This document shows positions 1 through 11,900 of a stretch of 64,000 nucleotides of DNA, in pieces. A program made the position numbers and the translations under genes. Origin of the DNA: Thuidium tamariscinum (Eukaryota; Streptophyta; Bryopsida; Hypnales; Thuidiaceae); contig OX344751.2 in NCBI GenBank assembly GCA_947034885.2, positions 8,184,001-8,248,000 on the forward strand, read 5' to 3'. The notes under the pieces were generated by a model, which was not told the origin of the DNA, searched no databases, and saw only the letters and a list, made by a program, of their open reading frames with translations. Position 1 is the first letter of the stretch, and every line of letters starts with the position of its first letter.

Positions 1-867
1 AAATTTCAAGGATGAACAATATCACTTCTATCTTGCATAAAAAGATTCTTTATCATTCAATAGCAAAAAAATCATAGCATCATTAACCTTATAACATTAT
101 TGTTGACACTAAGTATCCAATGGATGATAAATAATTCTTACATGTAGGATAGATGAGCAATTGTTCATCCTTGGAATTTTGAACAAAAAGGTGAGGTCAT
201 GAATAGTAGTTTGATGTCCTATGAATATTTTTTATTTTTAAAAATAGATGCTTCACATTGTGTCAAAAAAGATTATTTTCATAGAAACCGAATTGCCCTG
301 ACAAGGTTAACCGTAGAGTGCTCTAATGTCCAATTTTTGGATGATGTACAAATTTAAATCCAAATTTCTTTCTCATTATAGATTGGATGAAAATCATCCT
401 TATTTTAGAAGTAGTTTATGAAGTTGTGGTCCTATCTAAGGATTGAATTTGATATTATTAGAGCACCTATTTTTCTAAAATTTCAAATGTGGAAGTGTGT
501 GAAGTGGTTGACTTGGATTAACTCTAGTTCAAACTTAGAATTGCAATAATGAGGTCATAGAATCAAAGAACATAAAAATTCCAAAAAATCACCATGTCAA
601 GAGAACATTTCAAATCCTTTCCAACAAAATTTACCCAAAAAATGACAATCTTTTGCTTGTAATTGAATTTTGAAGGAATTTTGAATTTTTCCTTTTAAAA
701 TTTATAGAAAAATATTGGTGATAGCATTGGCTAATGTAACTATTTGGAGAGAATCTAAAACTCAAAATCTACAACTTTTATTGCATAACAATTCCAAAAT
801 ACACTTCCAAATAGCTCTTTATAATAACTTTTCCAAAATCATCAAATCTGGAGACAAATCTAGATGC
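1..867. other. AT-rich intergenic DNA, no gene seen
   Basis: Very AT-rich sequence with stops in all frames. The only open frame of note is about 65 codons and looks random. No coding signal, RNA gene or clear element end was found before the TTAA-bounded repeat that starts at 868. Confidence 0.6.
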
Positions 868-1599
868 TTAACCCTAGACTACCGCCAACGCCATTTTGTG
901 GCATTTGGATGATAGTCTAGGGTCATTAGAAGAGGTTAACAATAGTTTTTTCATCCATTTTTTTTAATGACTTTTCATATTGAGTTACAAAGAGTATCCA
1001 AGTGAATTTTTAATTTCACTAATGTTTGTTTTCATATAGTTGATAAGTAAATTAAAAAAATGAATGATAAAATTTGTCACTTTGGTGTATTATGAGAAAT
1101 TGAGTAAATCTGAAATTTCTCCACAAAAATGACATTTTCTGAGTTTGAGTCCAACTAATGAAATGAAGGTCCTTTACTCCAGTTTCTAGTCCAATTAGAA
1201 TTTTGTAAAAATTTGTAATATTTAATCTTTTATTGCAATTTGAACTTTCAATGTATTTTCAATGTCTATTGTATTCTATTTATAGAAGTATACTAAAATC
1301 AAGTTTACACCATGATATTTGTCACTATAATATACACACATGGTAAAATTTTCAAGTTTTTTAACATAATTTTCTATTTGACATGATTTTTTCTTCACTT
1401 TCTCTTCAAAAATTCTCAGAAAAATCAATTTTCCTCAAAAAAATCTAAATTTTTGGGAAGTACAGAAGAGATGTAATTTCATCCCTGAAAAATAAGTTAA
1501 AATTTTTTCATACACATCTAGTCTCCAAATGGCAACAAACTAAGTATCAGCCACAGGGGCATGAAAACAGTGGTTACAAGCCCAACATTTAAGGATTAA
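868..1599 (-). mobile_element. TTAA-bounded non-autonomous element, copy A (piggyBac-like ends)
   Basis: The block runs from a TTAA at 868-871, followed by CCCTAGACTACCGCC, to a TTAA at 1596-1599 preceded by an end that reads TCCTTAAATGTTGGGC on the minus strand. Its minus strand aligns over nearly its whole length with 2215-2948 (copy B); for example, the stretch near 1510-1585 is the diverged complement of 2222-2300. Lengths match (732 and 734 bp). No open frame resembles a transposase, so it would be a non-autonomous element. The piggyBac assignment rests only on the TTAA target and the CCC-starting ends. Confidence 0.55.
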
Positions 1600-1849
1600 A
1601 GGTTAAAAGATTAAGGATTAACCCCTAAATGACAAGCGGGTCACCGTGAGGGAGCAACAGGTTGTGAACAGAGACTAGTCGAGGAAAGACTGTAGGAGAA
1701 AGTCCCTATTTTTAGACGTAGAATTTAGCCAACAACTCAAATTTTGAGCTGGGCAATGAAACCTTTATGGCATGCTAAGAGAATCTAGTCTTCCGGAAAG
1801 TAATGAGTACATTAATGCAAGCTAATTTCTGCGCTACATCTTGGCATGT

Positions 1850-2137
1850 GTAAGACGTTAAATCGTGCCATCGAACATGATGTGGCGCGGGTAAATCCAG
1901 CCCCCCGTAGGTAAAACAGGTTTTACCAGGGGTTGATGAGGGTTTTGGGGTTTATGTTTTGTTGGGTTTTTTGGTTGTGTCAAGGTCCTTCCTAGCTAAT
2001 TTGGGGTCTCCGAATCCAAATATGAATTCAGAATTTGAAAAAAATAAATTTTGAAAAAAATAAAAAAATTCAGCGTTTACCCTGGGGTAACTTCAGCTGC
2101 GCCACGTTAGTTTCGATTACACGATTTAACGTCACGC
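1850..2137. mobile_element. Mutator-like MITE with perfect 9-bp target duplication
   Basis: A 288-bp element with related ends: GTAAGACGTTAAATCGTG at the left, and GCGTGACGTTAAATCGTG as the complement of the right. It is flanked by the perfect 9-bp direct repeat ttggcatgt (1841-1849 and 2138-2146). Nine-base target duplications are typical of Mutator/MULE elements. A second family member lies at 6070-6329 and shares the end motif GTTAAATC and the T-rich core around ttttttggtt. It has no coding capacity. It sits between the two inverted TTAA-bounded repeats. Confidence 0.8.
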
Positions 2138-2214
2138 TTGGCATGTAGTCTTAGGTTTGATACAGAAAAAAAATTGGATAAAAAGCATCGACCAGAAAAC
2201 GACGCTTGCGTTGT

Positions 2215-2948
2215 TTAACCCTTAAACGCCGGGCCTGTGACCACTGGTTTCAGGTGCCCCTGCTGTCACTCAGTTTGTTGCCATTTTGTAACCAGATGTG
2301 TATGGAAATTTTTATTTTTATTTTTCAGAAATGAAACTGCATGTCCTCTATATTTGACAGAAATTTCAGAATTTTTTGAGGAAAATTATATTTTCTGAAA
2401 TTTTTTGAAGAAAAACTGAAGAAAAATTCATTGAAATTAGAAAATAATCTCAAAAAATCTGAAAATTTCACCATGTGTGAAAAATACAATGGAAATCATC
2501 ATGGTGTAAACTAATTTACCGTGTACATCTACAATTAGAATGCAGTGGGCATTAAAAATACAATAATAGTGCAAACAACAATAAAATATTCAATTTTACG
2601 AATTTTTTCAAAATTTCAATTGGAGAAGAAACTAGAGTAGAGGACTTCCATTTCATTAGTTGGACTCAAATTCAAAAAATGTTGTTTTCAAGGAGAAATT
2701 TCAGATTTACTCAATTTCTCAAAATACACTAAAATGACAAATTTTGCCATCCGTTTTTCTGAATTACTTCTCAACTACATGAAAGAAAACATCAATTACA
2801 CTAAGATTTCAGTTGGATACTCTTCGTAACTCAACATGAAAGGTCACTGGAAAAAAAATGGATGAAAAAACTACTGTTTAAGCCTCCTGGTGACTTGAAG
2901 AAGTCATCCGTAAGCCACAGAATGGCGCTGTCGGCGTTTAGGGGTTAA
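2215..2948 (+). mobile_element. TTAA-bounded non-autonomous element, copy B (best-preserved ends)
   Basis: Starts TTAA at 2215-2218 then CCCTTAAACGCCGGGCC. Ends CGGCGTTTAGGGG then TTAA at 2945-2948. The terminal inverted repeat is about 14-17 bp. The interior is AT-rich with no long open frame. It is an inverted homologue of copy A, so with the spacer the two arms form a potential 2.1-kb hairpin. TTAA targets and CCC-starting termini match the piggyBac superfamily; this is inferred, because no transposase is present. Confidence 0.6.
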
Positions 2949-3301
2949 GGGTTAATTGTAAAAACAAAGAATACACCTCTTGGTCCAATAATTGCCGGAG
3001 TACTTTGGTCATAGGACGCATCCTTTCAGCATTGATTTCGGCTCCTGGTGGAGTGATGGGTATGAATGCTTACGTGGCGTTGCATAAGGTTTTAACTTAG
3101 TGAGTCAGCTGAAATTGGCGAAGGCGGCTGGTCTGGTAGTTGGTAAGTGTGGCTGACTGGGATCCGACCTGGCACCTTTCAGTTCTAACTAACAAGGTAT
3201 CCTGCTGTCTACCCTAGCTTTGAATTAAAAAGTATGTTCCCCTATTTTTCTTAAAGTTAATTTGTACATCTCAACCTCTTTTTTTGAGCTAATCCAATAT
3301 C
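2949..3301. other. Short, more GC-rich intergenic stretch, possible tRNA-like fragment
   Basis: About 350 bp between two TTAA-bounded elements. The part from 3040 to 3200 is more GC-rich than its surroundings. Around 3130-3175 it has an arrangement loosely like a tRNA A box (ggtagttggtaag) and B box (gggatccgacc), which may be a decayed SINE head. No open frame worth calling. Confidence 0.25.
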
Positions 3302-3927
3302 TTATCCCCTAAATGTCCAAGGCCTTTAAGGGGCTTCTTGGAATTTGTTCTAAATTGAACAATAAATCAACATTTTGATATGTTTTTATCAAATTTTTGA
3401 TATGCAAGAAATCACATTGAAAACAAAAACACAACAATATCACTCATGGATTGAAAGATTATAATGTTTAATCATGAGAGTGTTAAAACTATGAAAGCAA
3501 TTTGAAGTCTTTCAATCCTTTTTTCACATGTCAAATCTAAAAAGTTGGGTAGCAAAAGAATATGAGATTAAACAGTACAAAATGCATAATCCCAATCAAT
3601 TTATGGCTTCCGAAAATCTACTCTACAATCTTTTTTAAATGACCCTCTAATGCAATTTTTTCTCCAAGATCTATTGTATTTGAAGTTCATTTCTAAGAGC
3701 CTTCAACAAAACTAGAACATCAAAACTTGCAATGGGCACAGTTGCAAATCTTGAATAGAAAAATCATAATAGATGATCATCAAAATGGGATTTCTAATGC
3801 TAAAACTAGACTTCAAAAAGAATTTTTCAAAAGCATAACTTTCAAAAAGAAAATGTTTGTTAGGTTTTATTTAACTTTGAAGTACTGTCAACAATAAAAT
3901 ATGGTGCCTTCGGCATTTAGGACTTAA
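3302..3927. mobile_element. TTAA-bounded non-autonomous element, copy C
   Basis: Left end TTAT (one base off TTAA) then CCCCTAAATGTCCAAGGCC. The right end complement reads GTCCTAAATGCCGAAGGC, followed by TTAA at 3924-3927. The two ends form an inverted repeat of about 18 bp with a few mismatches. The interior is unrelated to copies A and B as far as I can see, and has no open frame. Confidence 0.5.
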
Positions 3928-6069
3928 CTCAGAATAAGAATCCACATTTTTCAATTTGATCATCTTGGAATTAATGATTACTTTCTTGGTTTTTTTTCCT
4001 AATTGAAAAAATTGTTAGCTTTGTGACCATTAAGTTACTAAGAGGACCAAGGCCAATGTAACCTATAGATATTCCTATAATTTTTTTAATCTAATTTAAT
4101 AAATGTGTCTACATAAGGTACTTATTTTAGTTCCATTTTATTTGTAAAATTTAGGATGGAGAAGGGAGAGCAAGCTAATATACTAAGATTATCTCTTATC
4201 TCTTTTCTTTTTATAATACAAAGATCAATGTCTCTTACCTTGTAATATACCTTGTAATATGCATAGGTAACAAATAAACCGCCTAACAAATTTTGTTTGC
4301 CATCCAATGGTGTTACCTAAGAGATATTTCCATTACTACAATCTTAGCAATCCTTTAGCATCATGATAATGTACTTGGAGAGGGGATATGATAGGGTATG
4401 CATTAGAAGAGTTTTTTGCCTTTAAGAGACTATTTTAGAGTTGTTCCTTGAAACTATTTGCAATACTCTAGACCAACTATATTAGTCTGAATTTTTGAAT
4501 TTAAAAAAGAAATTACAAATTTTTAGAATGTATTTTCAAGAGAAAAAAATCATTATTAAAAATATTTAATTATTTAATTATTTAATATTATTTGATGTAG
4601 CAATTGCATAACCATGTCAAATTACTGATGTAGTAGCATTTCTAAAGTTCCCACAACGTTTGTAGCATCCTGGAACTTGCAATCTTCTAAATGCTCAAAC
4701 CTCCCCTATTATGATTTATTGTTGGTCTACCCACGATTTGCTAATATAGTCCCAACAACAAACTTTGAAAATTTCAAAAAATTCATTTCTTGTACATCAA
4801 TATGATTTGATTTTTCTTGCAATTAGAACTTAAACCTAAAGATTTCAAGGTGAAACCAAGCTTCTTTTTGTGGGCAAACTAAATCTAAAGTTTTCAAACC
4901 AACATACATGCTTGTTTCTTGTTATTATTATTGTCCACTTTAATGAATGTCCTTCTCTTTTGAAGCAAGATGGTGCAAATGACTTCTCTCAAATTTTTCA
5001 ATCTTTGAGAAATATGTGAATTGAAAAATAGCTTCTTCAAGGTATCGTTGCTAGACAACAAATCTACTTGGTAATAGACATATTTACTTTACTTCTAATC
5101 CAAAGGCTAAATAGCATACATGATTGAAGAGTATGTAAGGTAACTACACCTAAACTAGTACAAATAAGCTTTGTAGCATAATTTACATATTATAGAAAAT
5201 GAATAACAATTCTTGTAGAACAATCTTACTATTGGAATTGTTGTGTTTCAACCCTATCTTAGGGTTATTAACAATTTAGATTTTCTCAATCTTGGACTTA
5301 CTTACACTTCACAATTTTTTAAACAATAAAAATCAAGCATTTTTTAAGAATTTGTTTTCCTAGACTTTCAACTCAATTCTCAAAGACAATTTTTTTAATA
5401 CAAAGTATATAGTGTAAAAACTTTGTACAAATGGTGGTCAAGCTCATCTAGAATTGTTGAAAAGTATTCAAAAAAACTCTTTATTCCAATTTTGAATGCT
5501 AATATTTGCCAATCTATACAATCAAATTTTTACTACATGATCCTAGACAAATAGAGTACAAAATCTTATGGTTGGATTATTAAAAAAAAAATTATTCTCT
5601 TAGGTGAATACACCAAAAATGGAAACTTTGAGTGTTTTCTAATAGAAAATTGGCCTTAGGCCTACAGGGATTTAAATCCACTTGTTCTTAATGGAAAAAG
5701 AGTTGAAACTCAACATTTACACATATTTTTCTATTGGATTGTACAACCCAAAGTATTGAAGTTAAGACAATAAATTATTGATTCAACTCAATTGATTTTA
5801 TACTAATTTTTGAATCTTCCCATTCATTTCACCTCATTTCTTTCACAATGAGTATGTTTTTGGAAAAAGGGTAGTGACCATTGAAAAAACAAAAAGAGAG
5901 AACAATCAACCTAGCTCACACGGAAAATTTAGCCTCAGGAGAGGTTGAGAGAGAAGTGCCACTCCGGCTTGTGAAGAGTAAGCTTACCAAAGCAAAAAAA
6001 ACTCATTTTTGCACAAAGTGTTCATTCACATCGAGCCTCTTGATGTCCACTAGAATGGAGTCTCTTTAG
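3928..6069. other. AT-rich intergenic DNA with one MITE-like repeat
   Basis: No gene is visible. The open frames at 4122-4307 (minus) and 5881-6069 (plus) are about 60 codons and lack recognisable motifs. The stretch 4406-4687 belongs to a TA-flanked repeat family listed separately. Confidence 0.5.
4406..4687 (+). repeat. TA-flanked MITE-like repeat, family H copy 1
   Basis: Begins after TA with GAAGAGTTTTTTGCC and ends ATCTTC before TA. Shares a common layout with 42329-42851 and 38790-39125: a gaatttttga-like stretch, an AT core rich in taattatttaat, then a catgtcaaattactgatgtag-type segment, then a stretch with gcattcc/gcatcctgg and an end matching cttgcaatcttctaa. TA flanks suggest a Tc1/mariner-type MITE, but the ends are diverged. 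Confidence 0.5.
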
Positions 6070-6329
6070 GCAAAATGTTAAATCCTACCATCAAAGGTGG
6101 GTCCAACGGGATAAAACATGTTTTACTAGGGGTTGACAAGGGTTTACAGTTTATTTTTGTGTTGGATTTTTTGGTTTGTTTTGACCCTCCGTAGCTATTT
6201 TGAGGTCTCTAATTACGAATATGAATTCAAAATTTGAAAAAACAAAACAAAACACAAACTTTCAATGTTTTCCCCTAGGATAAATCCAATATGTAGGCCC
6301 ACCTTCAATGGTAGGATTTAACGCTACGC
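6070..6329. mobile_element. Mutator-like MITE, second copy, with 9-bp target duplication
   Basis: A 260-bp element flanked by the perfect 9-bp direct repeat tctctttag (6061-6069 and 6330-6338). Ends are GCAAAATGTTAAATCCTACC at the left and, complemented, GCGTAGCGTTAAATCCTACC at the right. It shares the GTTAAATC terminal motif, the ttttactaggggttga segment and the T-rich core with the element at 1850-2137. No coding capacity. Confidence 0.8.
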
Positions 6330-6414
6330 TCTCTTTAGAGCATCTTCACCAATCTATATCAAAATGGATGCACCAAATGAATAATGTTGTGTGTCACAAG
6401 GCCCCATCTTCTTA

Positions 6415-6823
6415 GAGCATCCCTATGCCAGACCCCTCAAGTAGAGGCGCCAAATGGGTTTTGACATGGGCTGATGGCTAGTGAAGGTGCTTCATGCCCC
6501 ATGCCTACACTCTTAATTCATTCACTATACATGTCTCCCAAGCCAAAGAACTACTTTTATGAAGCCAGGTGAAAGATGTCAGGCCAAGTGTTGGGCCTCC
6601 AAGCTCCGAATGGCTGAACATTCCCTGAGAGAGTGCCAGAATTGAGCAAATCAAGGTATAGTGAGCCACGGAGAAGACACACAACAATTCAGTGCCATTG
6701 TTACTTTGAAGGATTTGCTGGCTAAATTTTTTATTTGGAGTACCTGGCATGGGGCAATTTCACAAGGTAAACACACTACATTATCATTTTTCAACCCTTT
6801 GGCATGCAGGCATGGAGATGCTC
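6415..6823. mobile_element. Tourist-like (PIF/Harbinger-type) MITE, copy 1
   Basis: Flanked by TTA on both sides (6412-6414 and 6824-6826). Ends GAGCATCCCTATGCC and, complemented, GAGCATCTCCATGCC form a terminal inverted repeat of about 15 bp. It is homologous along its length to 8591-8973, for example in the segments gtcaggccaagtgttgggcc and gtgagccacg. A 3-bp TTA/TAA target duplication is typical of PIF/Harbinger. Open frames within it are shadows. Confidence 0.78.
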
Positions 6824-7379
6824 TTACCACATCAAAAAAGTTGGTTCAGACTATTTTGGTGCTATTTTGACACCAAAAGTTGCATTTTGACAATATAGGT
6901 ACCATTCTCTCCGTATTGAGTTGGTATGGGAATTGACACCAAATTTACTTGATTGCATTTCAATGCACCATGATGGCACTATATTCACATGCCTTGAAGT
7001 TCCTGACACTCAGCCTCTCACTGGGAGACTCCACAAATTGCTGATGTCAATGCAAAATTCCCAATTCCAATGTTGACCCTTAAACACCACAATTGAGAAC
7101 TCCCATGACTTTTCCATAGCATTGATGAGTATCGTTAGGCCCAAAACAGGGCATACAAGAGGCCTTCACTTTTGCACTAGCAACTGAGTTGAATTTTTTT
7201 TAAATGAAAAATAGTGAAAAAAAAATGAAAAAATGAATTCAGTTTTTTTGTTTTTTCACAATCCAACATGACTGATATTCCATCATACATGACTGATATT
7301 TATTTATTTTCAAAATTATTATTTTCAAAATAAATAATATAATTAAAATAAATAATTTCTGGCCACCACTGGTCGCTAC

Positions 7380-8130
7380 TGAATTCAGTTTCTCAAAGGG
7401 AAGAGGCCTTCCAGAAGCCTTGTTTTTTGCCTATTGGTAGGGCCTGTAATTTGACCAGTTGGGGTTGAGTTTGCCCACAAATTGAGGTTCCATCTGACAC
7501 TGCTCTTGCCAAATGTGGCCAACATCAAAAGTGGGAGGGGCCGAGAACTTGCACTACGGCAAGCCAATTTTGAAGAGGCCAATTGCAAAAAATCTCAATC
7601 TGATTGGTGTGCCCCAGTGGAAATGCTCTCATCATATGTAAAGCATCTTGGAAGGGAGAAACACCCATTCCTGAATGTGTCCTTTGCAGTGGACTCTAGA
7701 CTCACCCAATTGCGTCAGTAGAGTTCCCTTAATGTGTTCATCACATGTTTGATTTCGATTGGCTAACGCATTTCAAGGACATATATAAATATCTGATTGG
7801 CTCACTGCTAATTTTAGCAAAGTTCAGCTTTGGGTGCACCTATTGTACAGTTTCAATGGTCTAGGGAGCCAATACTTAAAAAAATTAGAGAAATTACATA
7901 CAACATCCAAAAAATCTGATTTTTTTTAATATTCATGATTTTCACTCGCTAATATTAAAAAAATATCATTTTTAGAAGAAAAAAAACTGCCTCCAACTAT
8001 GCTGAATTCCTTATTTGGACAGTTTTGGGTGCTTCCATCATAATGGTGTAGTTCCCAAGCAATCCAAGATGCATAAGGTAGGGTCCAAATGAATGTACTA
8101 AACGACTTGTGATGGTCGTCCAATAGGGGT
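7380..8130 (+). repeat. Dispersed repeat, family G, uninterrupted copy
   Basis: Recognisably similar to about 43,280-44,350, best between 7740 and 8040: the stretches atttcaaggacatat, ttgggtgcacctattg, caatggtctagg, gaaattacatacaacatcc and gttttgggtgct all have counterparts there. This copy carries a single TTAA at 7730-7733, where the other copy carries a 550-bp insertion. No ends or coding frame identified, so the element class is unknown. Confidence 0.5.
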
Positions 8131-8590
8131 GGTGGCTACAACCTCTCAGTGATGGACTGATCCTGCTTCCTCATTTGCAAAGATTTCCCAAACTTCGCCT
8201 TTTTCAAATAAACTGCTTCAATTGTTCAGTCCCATACTCCCATTGCACATGTGCTCCACAGCACTGAACTCAAGCCTGGTCCCAAAAAATCTCTGACAGC
8301 AGTGAGCTGTTCTAGCTGTGTACTGTAGGTCATGTGCAGCTTCATCAGTCCTTTGACATGATGACACTGTATGTGGAAATGAAATGGTACCATATCACCA
8401 AGCCCTTACAGTAGTATCATACTCTGGCAAATTTGGACTTTTTAACCCTTAACCCTGGAGCACCCAACCCATGTTCACTGATATCCAAACCTTTTTATAC
8501 TCATTCCAATGAAGCTAAGGTGGGTACACCCAAAAGCGCCAATTATTCTTACTGTGTGTAGGTCATGTTATCATGTTGTTCAGATTTTTA
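8131..8590. other. Intergenic DNA, single TTAA-CCC element end
   Basis: No gene is seen. At 8442-8460 there is TTAA followed by CCCTTAACCCTGG, resembling the left end of the TTAA-bounded family, but I could not find a matching right end. Confidence 0.35.
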
Positions 8591-8973
8591 GAGCATCCCC
8601 ATGCCACAGCCTTCAAACAGGGGCGTTAAATGAGTTTTGACATGGGGTCATGGTTGTGAAAGTGCCTCATGCCCCATGCCAACACTCCAAATAGACTCAC
8701 TAAACACATCCCCCAAGGAAAAAAACTACCTGTCAGGCCAAGTGTTGGGCCTCCACGCTCCCAATGGCTGAAAATTTTGTGAAAGTGCCAGATTGAAGAA
8801 ATCGAGATTTAGTGAGCCACGTTGAAGAAACACAACAATACAGTGTGGTTGTTCATTTGAAGTTTCTGCTGGGTAAAAATTTGCTTTGAAGTGCCTGGCA
8901 TGGGGCAGTTCATAGGGCAAACACTCCATATAATTAATTTGGAGCCCTTTGAAGAGCAGGCATGGGGATGTTC
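8591..8973. mobile_element. Tourist-like (PIF/Harbinger-type) MITE, copy 2
   Basis: TTA flanks at 8588-8590 and 8974-8976. Ends GAGCATCCCCATGCC and, complemented, GAACATCCCCATGCC. About 383 bp, collinear with the copy at 6415-6823. The two copies differ by many substitutions and small gaps, so the insertions are not very recent. Confidence 0.78.
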
Positions 8974-8976
8974 TTA

Positions 8977-11900
8977 TACAGTCTTGTTGGCAAGTGAAAG
9001 CATGTTCCAACGCACCAAAGAACAAAGGATTTGGATATCGTATGCAAAATTATTAACGGTCAAAGTCTGTTTCTGAAAATGCCATCTACAGTCTGGTCGG
9101 GTACATGACTGATTTTGGAAATGTATGCACATTGTAGATGGCGCTTTAAGGTCAGGTGCCATTTTGGGTGTACCTACCTAATCACCTAAAAAGAATCTAC
9201 ACTAACTAACTATATTGATTGGTAGTAAATACATGCATGGAGGTATATGGAGATGAACGCGTTCTTTGATTGTACCACTGACAAAATTATAACAATCAAA
9301 CAAGGACATCTTTCAAAATTGAGAGATGATGTTTTTGCCCCTAGAGTGTTCAAGGATTTAGCCTTCTTCTAAGAGACATTTGACCATTAAGGTAGAAGTA
9401 CCTATAATGAATAACTTAAGTATTTTAATATGTAAGATGTAAAAAAATTTAGTGCGAGATTGAGCTCACTGTGTGCAAACATAAGGATGAGGAACAATGC
9501 CAAAAAGAAAAAATCCTCAAAAAAAAAATTTTTTTTTCAATATAAACTTAGGGTTTTCATTTGGATCCATTTTGGTTTTATAGGCTCATTTATTATGGTT
9601 AGCTTTGGCACTTCTTCCAAAGCAATAAAAGAAGAGAGATGATTGGATGAGAAGGTATAAATAAAGAATCTTTTTCAACAAATTGTGCATCCAAGTGTTG
9701 TCTACAATAGGTCAACTATGAAGCCATTAAAGTTTAGTTTTTCTGAAATAAGTATTTTTATCTTATAATCTTCAAAGACATATGGTGAAAACATCCAAAA
9801 TTTTCTATAAAACTATCCTCTCTATCCCTTTTGCAATCTCAATGACCACAATTCCTTCAATCTTATTTTTTAATTGGCAAGGCTAACTTAACTAGGAGTT
9901 CATGGCTTGCTCTTGAGATTTGAGTTGGATGCTCAAAGGTTCATGTCTAAACATCCAAAGTCTTATCCAAAATTGATGATTTGAGAATAATCATCATAAA
10001 CTCCATTTGGAAGAATAGTTTGGAATTGAAAACAAATAAAAGTTGTACATTATGAGTTTTAGATTCTATCCATATAATTGATTGGATTTCACCAATGCCA
10101 TCACCAATATTTTTCTATAAATTTTGAAAGAAAGATTTCAAAAATTCCTTCAATGTTTAATTACAAGCAAAATAATTTCATTTTTGGGATAAATTTTGTT
10201 GAAATAGATTAGAAATGAGTTTATATCTTAAAATGGTGATTTTTTGAGATTTTTTGCTTTTACAATTTGTTACTTCATTTTTATAAATCCTATTTAGAAC
10301 TAGAGTCAATGCGATTTTGGCTTGGTCAACCATTTGACATACTTCTACATTTGTGATTTAAAAAAACCAATGTACTCTAGTAACATCAAATCCATTAAGA
10401 ATAAAATATTCAAATCTTAAACAAGAAATGACCTCAAGCATACCCCAAGTACACAAAATTATCATTTTTTCATCCATTCATTTGTCTTTAGATTCAAATG
10501 ATACTTTTCTTATATTTGTACCTTATCATTTCAGCTCAGAAACCAATCCTTCCAACAGGATTATAATGCATAAATATCTTAAAAATTACTTTAAGAAGAC
10601 TTCAACCTTTGAACATAATGAAGAAATAATAATTTTAAATTACATATATTCAATCCATAATGAATTTTAGAAGGAAGTTTATTTTTTCCTTTAGATTTTA
10701 TTTTAAAATATTGGTTAATACAATAGTTGATTCAACCAAATGGTTGTGATCTATGAATTACATTTTACAACTTTTCTATGATGGTCATTACTTTATTCTA
10801 CTAAATTGTATCCATAGTATATCTATACAAATTTGGAAATGTAGATTCTCTTCTAATCCTTAACCTTCAAGGACCAAGAGGACATTTTGTGTCCAACTCA
10901 AAATTTCAATGGCATATTCTTAATAGGGTGAAACAAATCTCAATATTTTATAAACTTGAATCTTGTAGAATAAAAAGTTTACATACTTCTTGAATTTTTT
11001 TATTTTAAAAAATGAATGTGAAAATCATTTAAAAAATATATAAGAAATGTAATCTAATAGAAAAAGGGAGGAAATTTAATGTTTTTCTAATGACAGGAAT
11101 AGAAGAGATGGAGAAAAAAAAATTATTGGACAATTCTAATCTTCACTCTACAAAAACAAACAACACTTGAATTTTCTTCAATTTTTTTACTTTTTTCAAT
11201 TTTAAAATAAAAGGTTCAATCTAGTGTGACTATGAATACAAAATAATTAGAATGATTTCAATTTTTTTTAAGATTATCCAAATAATATGGTAATAATATC
11301 AATTATCAAATTTTGGCTAAATTAATTTAAAAGAAATTATGATCCAATTTGGTCAATTTTGGCTCTCTATTCCTTCTGTTTGAAAATATATACAAATTTA
11401 AGACAATTTTTATTTCTCAAATTTTAAATTTAAAAAATACTTCAATTCCTTATATTTTTTCTGAGGAGATTAAGAAAGCATTAGTCATCTTTTTGTAAAT
11501 TTTTTCTCTAAAAGTTGCATTTTTTGCCTATGAAGTTGATCATCCAAAATTGTTACGATCTAAAGATCCAACAATCATATGGTTAAAACAAAAAATTGCA
11601 AGCACATTTATATACAAAAAATATTGAAGTAGTATAATTCATTGAAAAAACTCCATTGTCAAAAGTCTATCGGGACTTGAAGGATTATGGAGTTGATATA
11701 ATTTATATTCCTAAACCTATACAAATGAGTGGTGCTTAAGTGCTTGGAGAATTGTCATCCAATCCTAAATTCAAATTCACTCATCAAATGTTGCTTGTAA
11801 AGTGTATTTTTTTGCATTGCAAATGTTCTTTATTTTGTTTAGCAATTTAATATGACATTGTGTAGAACAATATCTTTTGTTTTTTGAATTTTCTTAAAGA

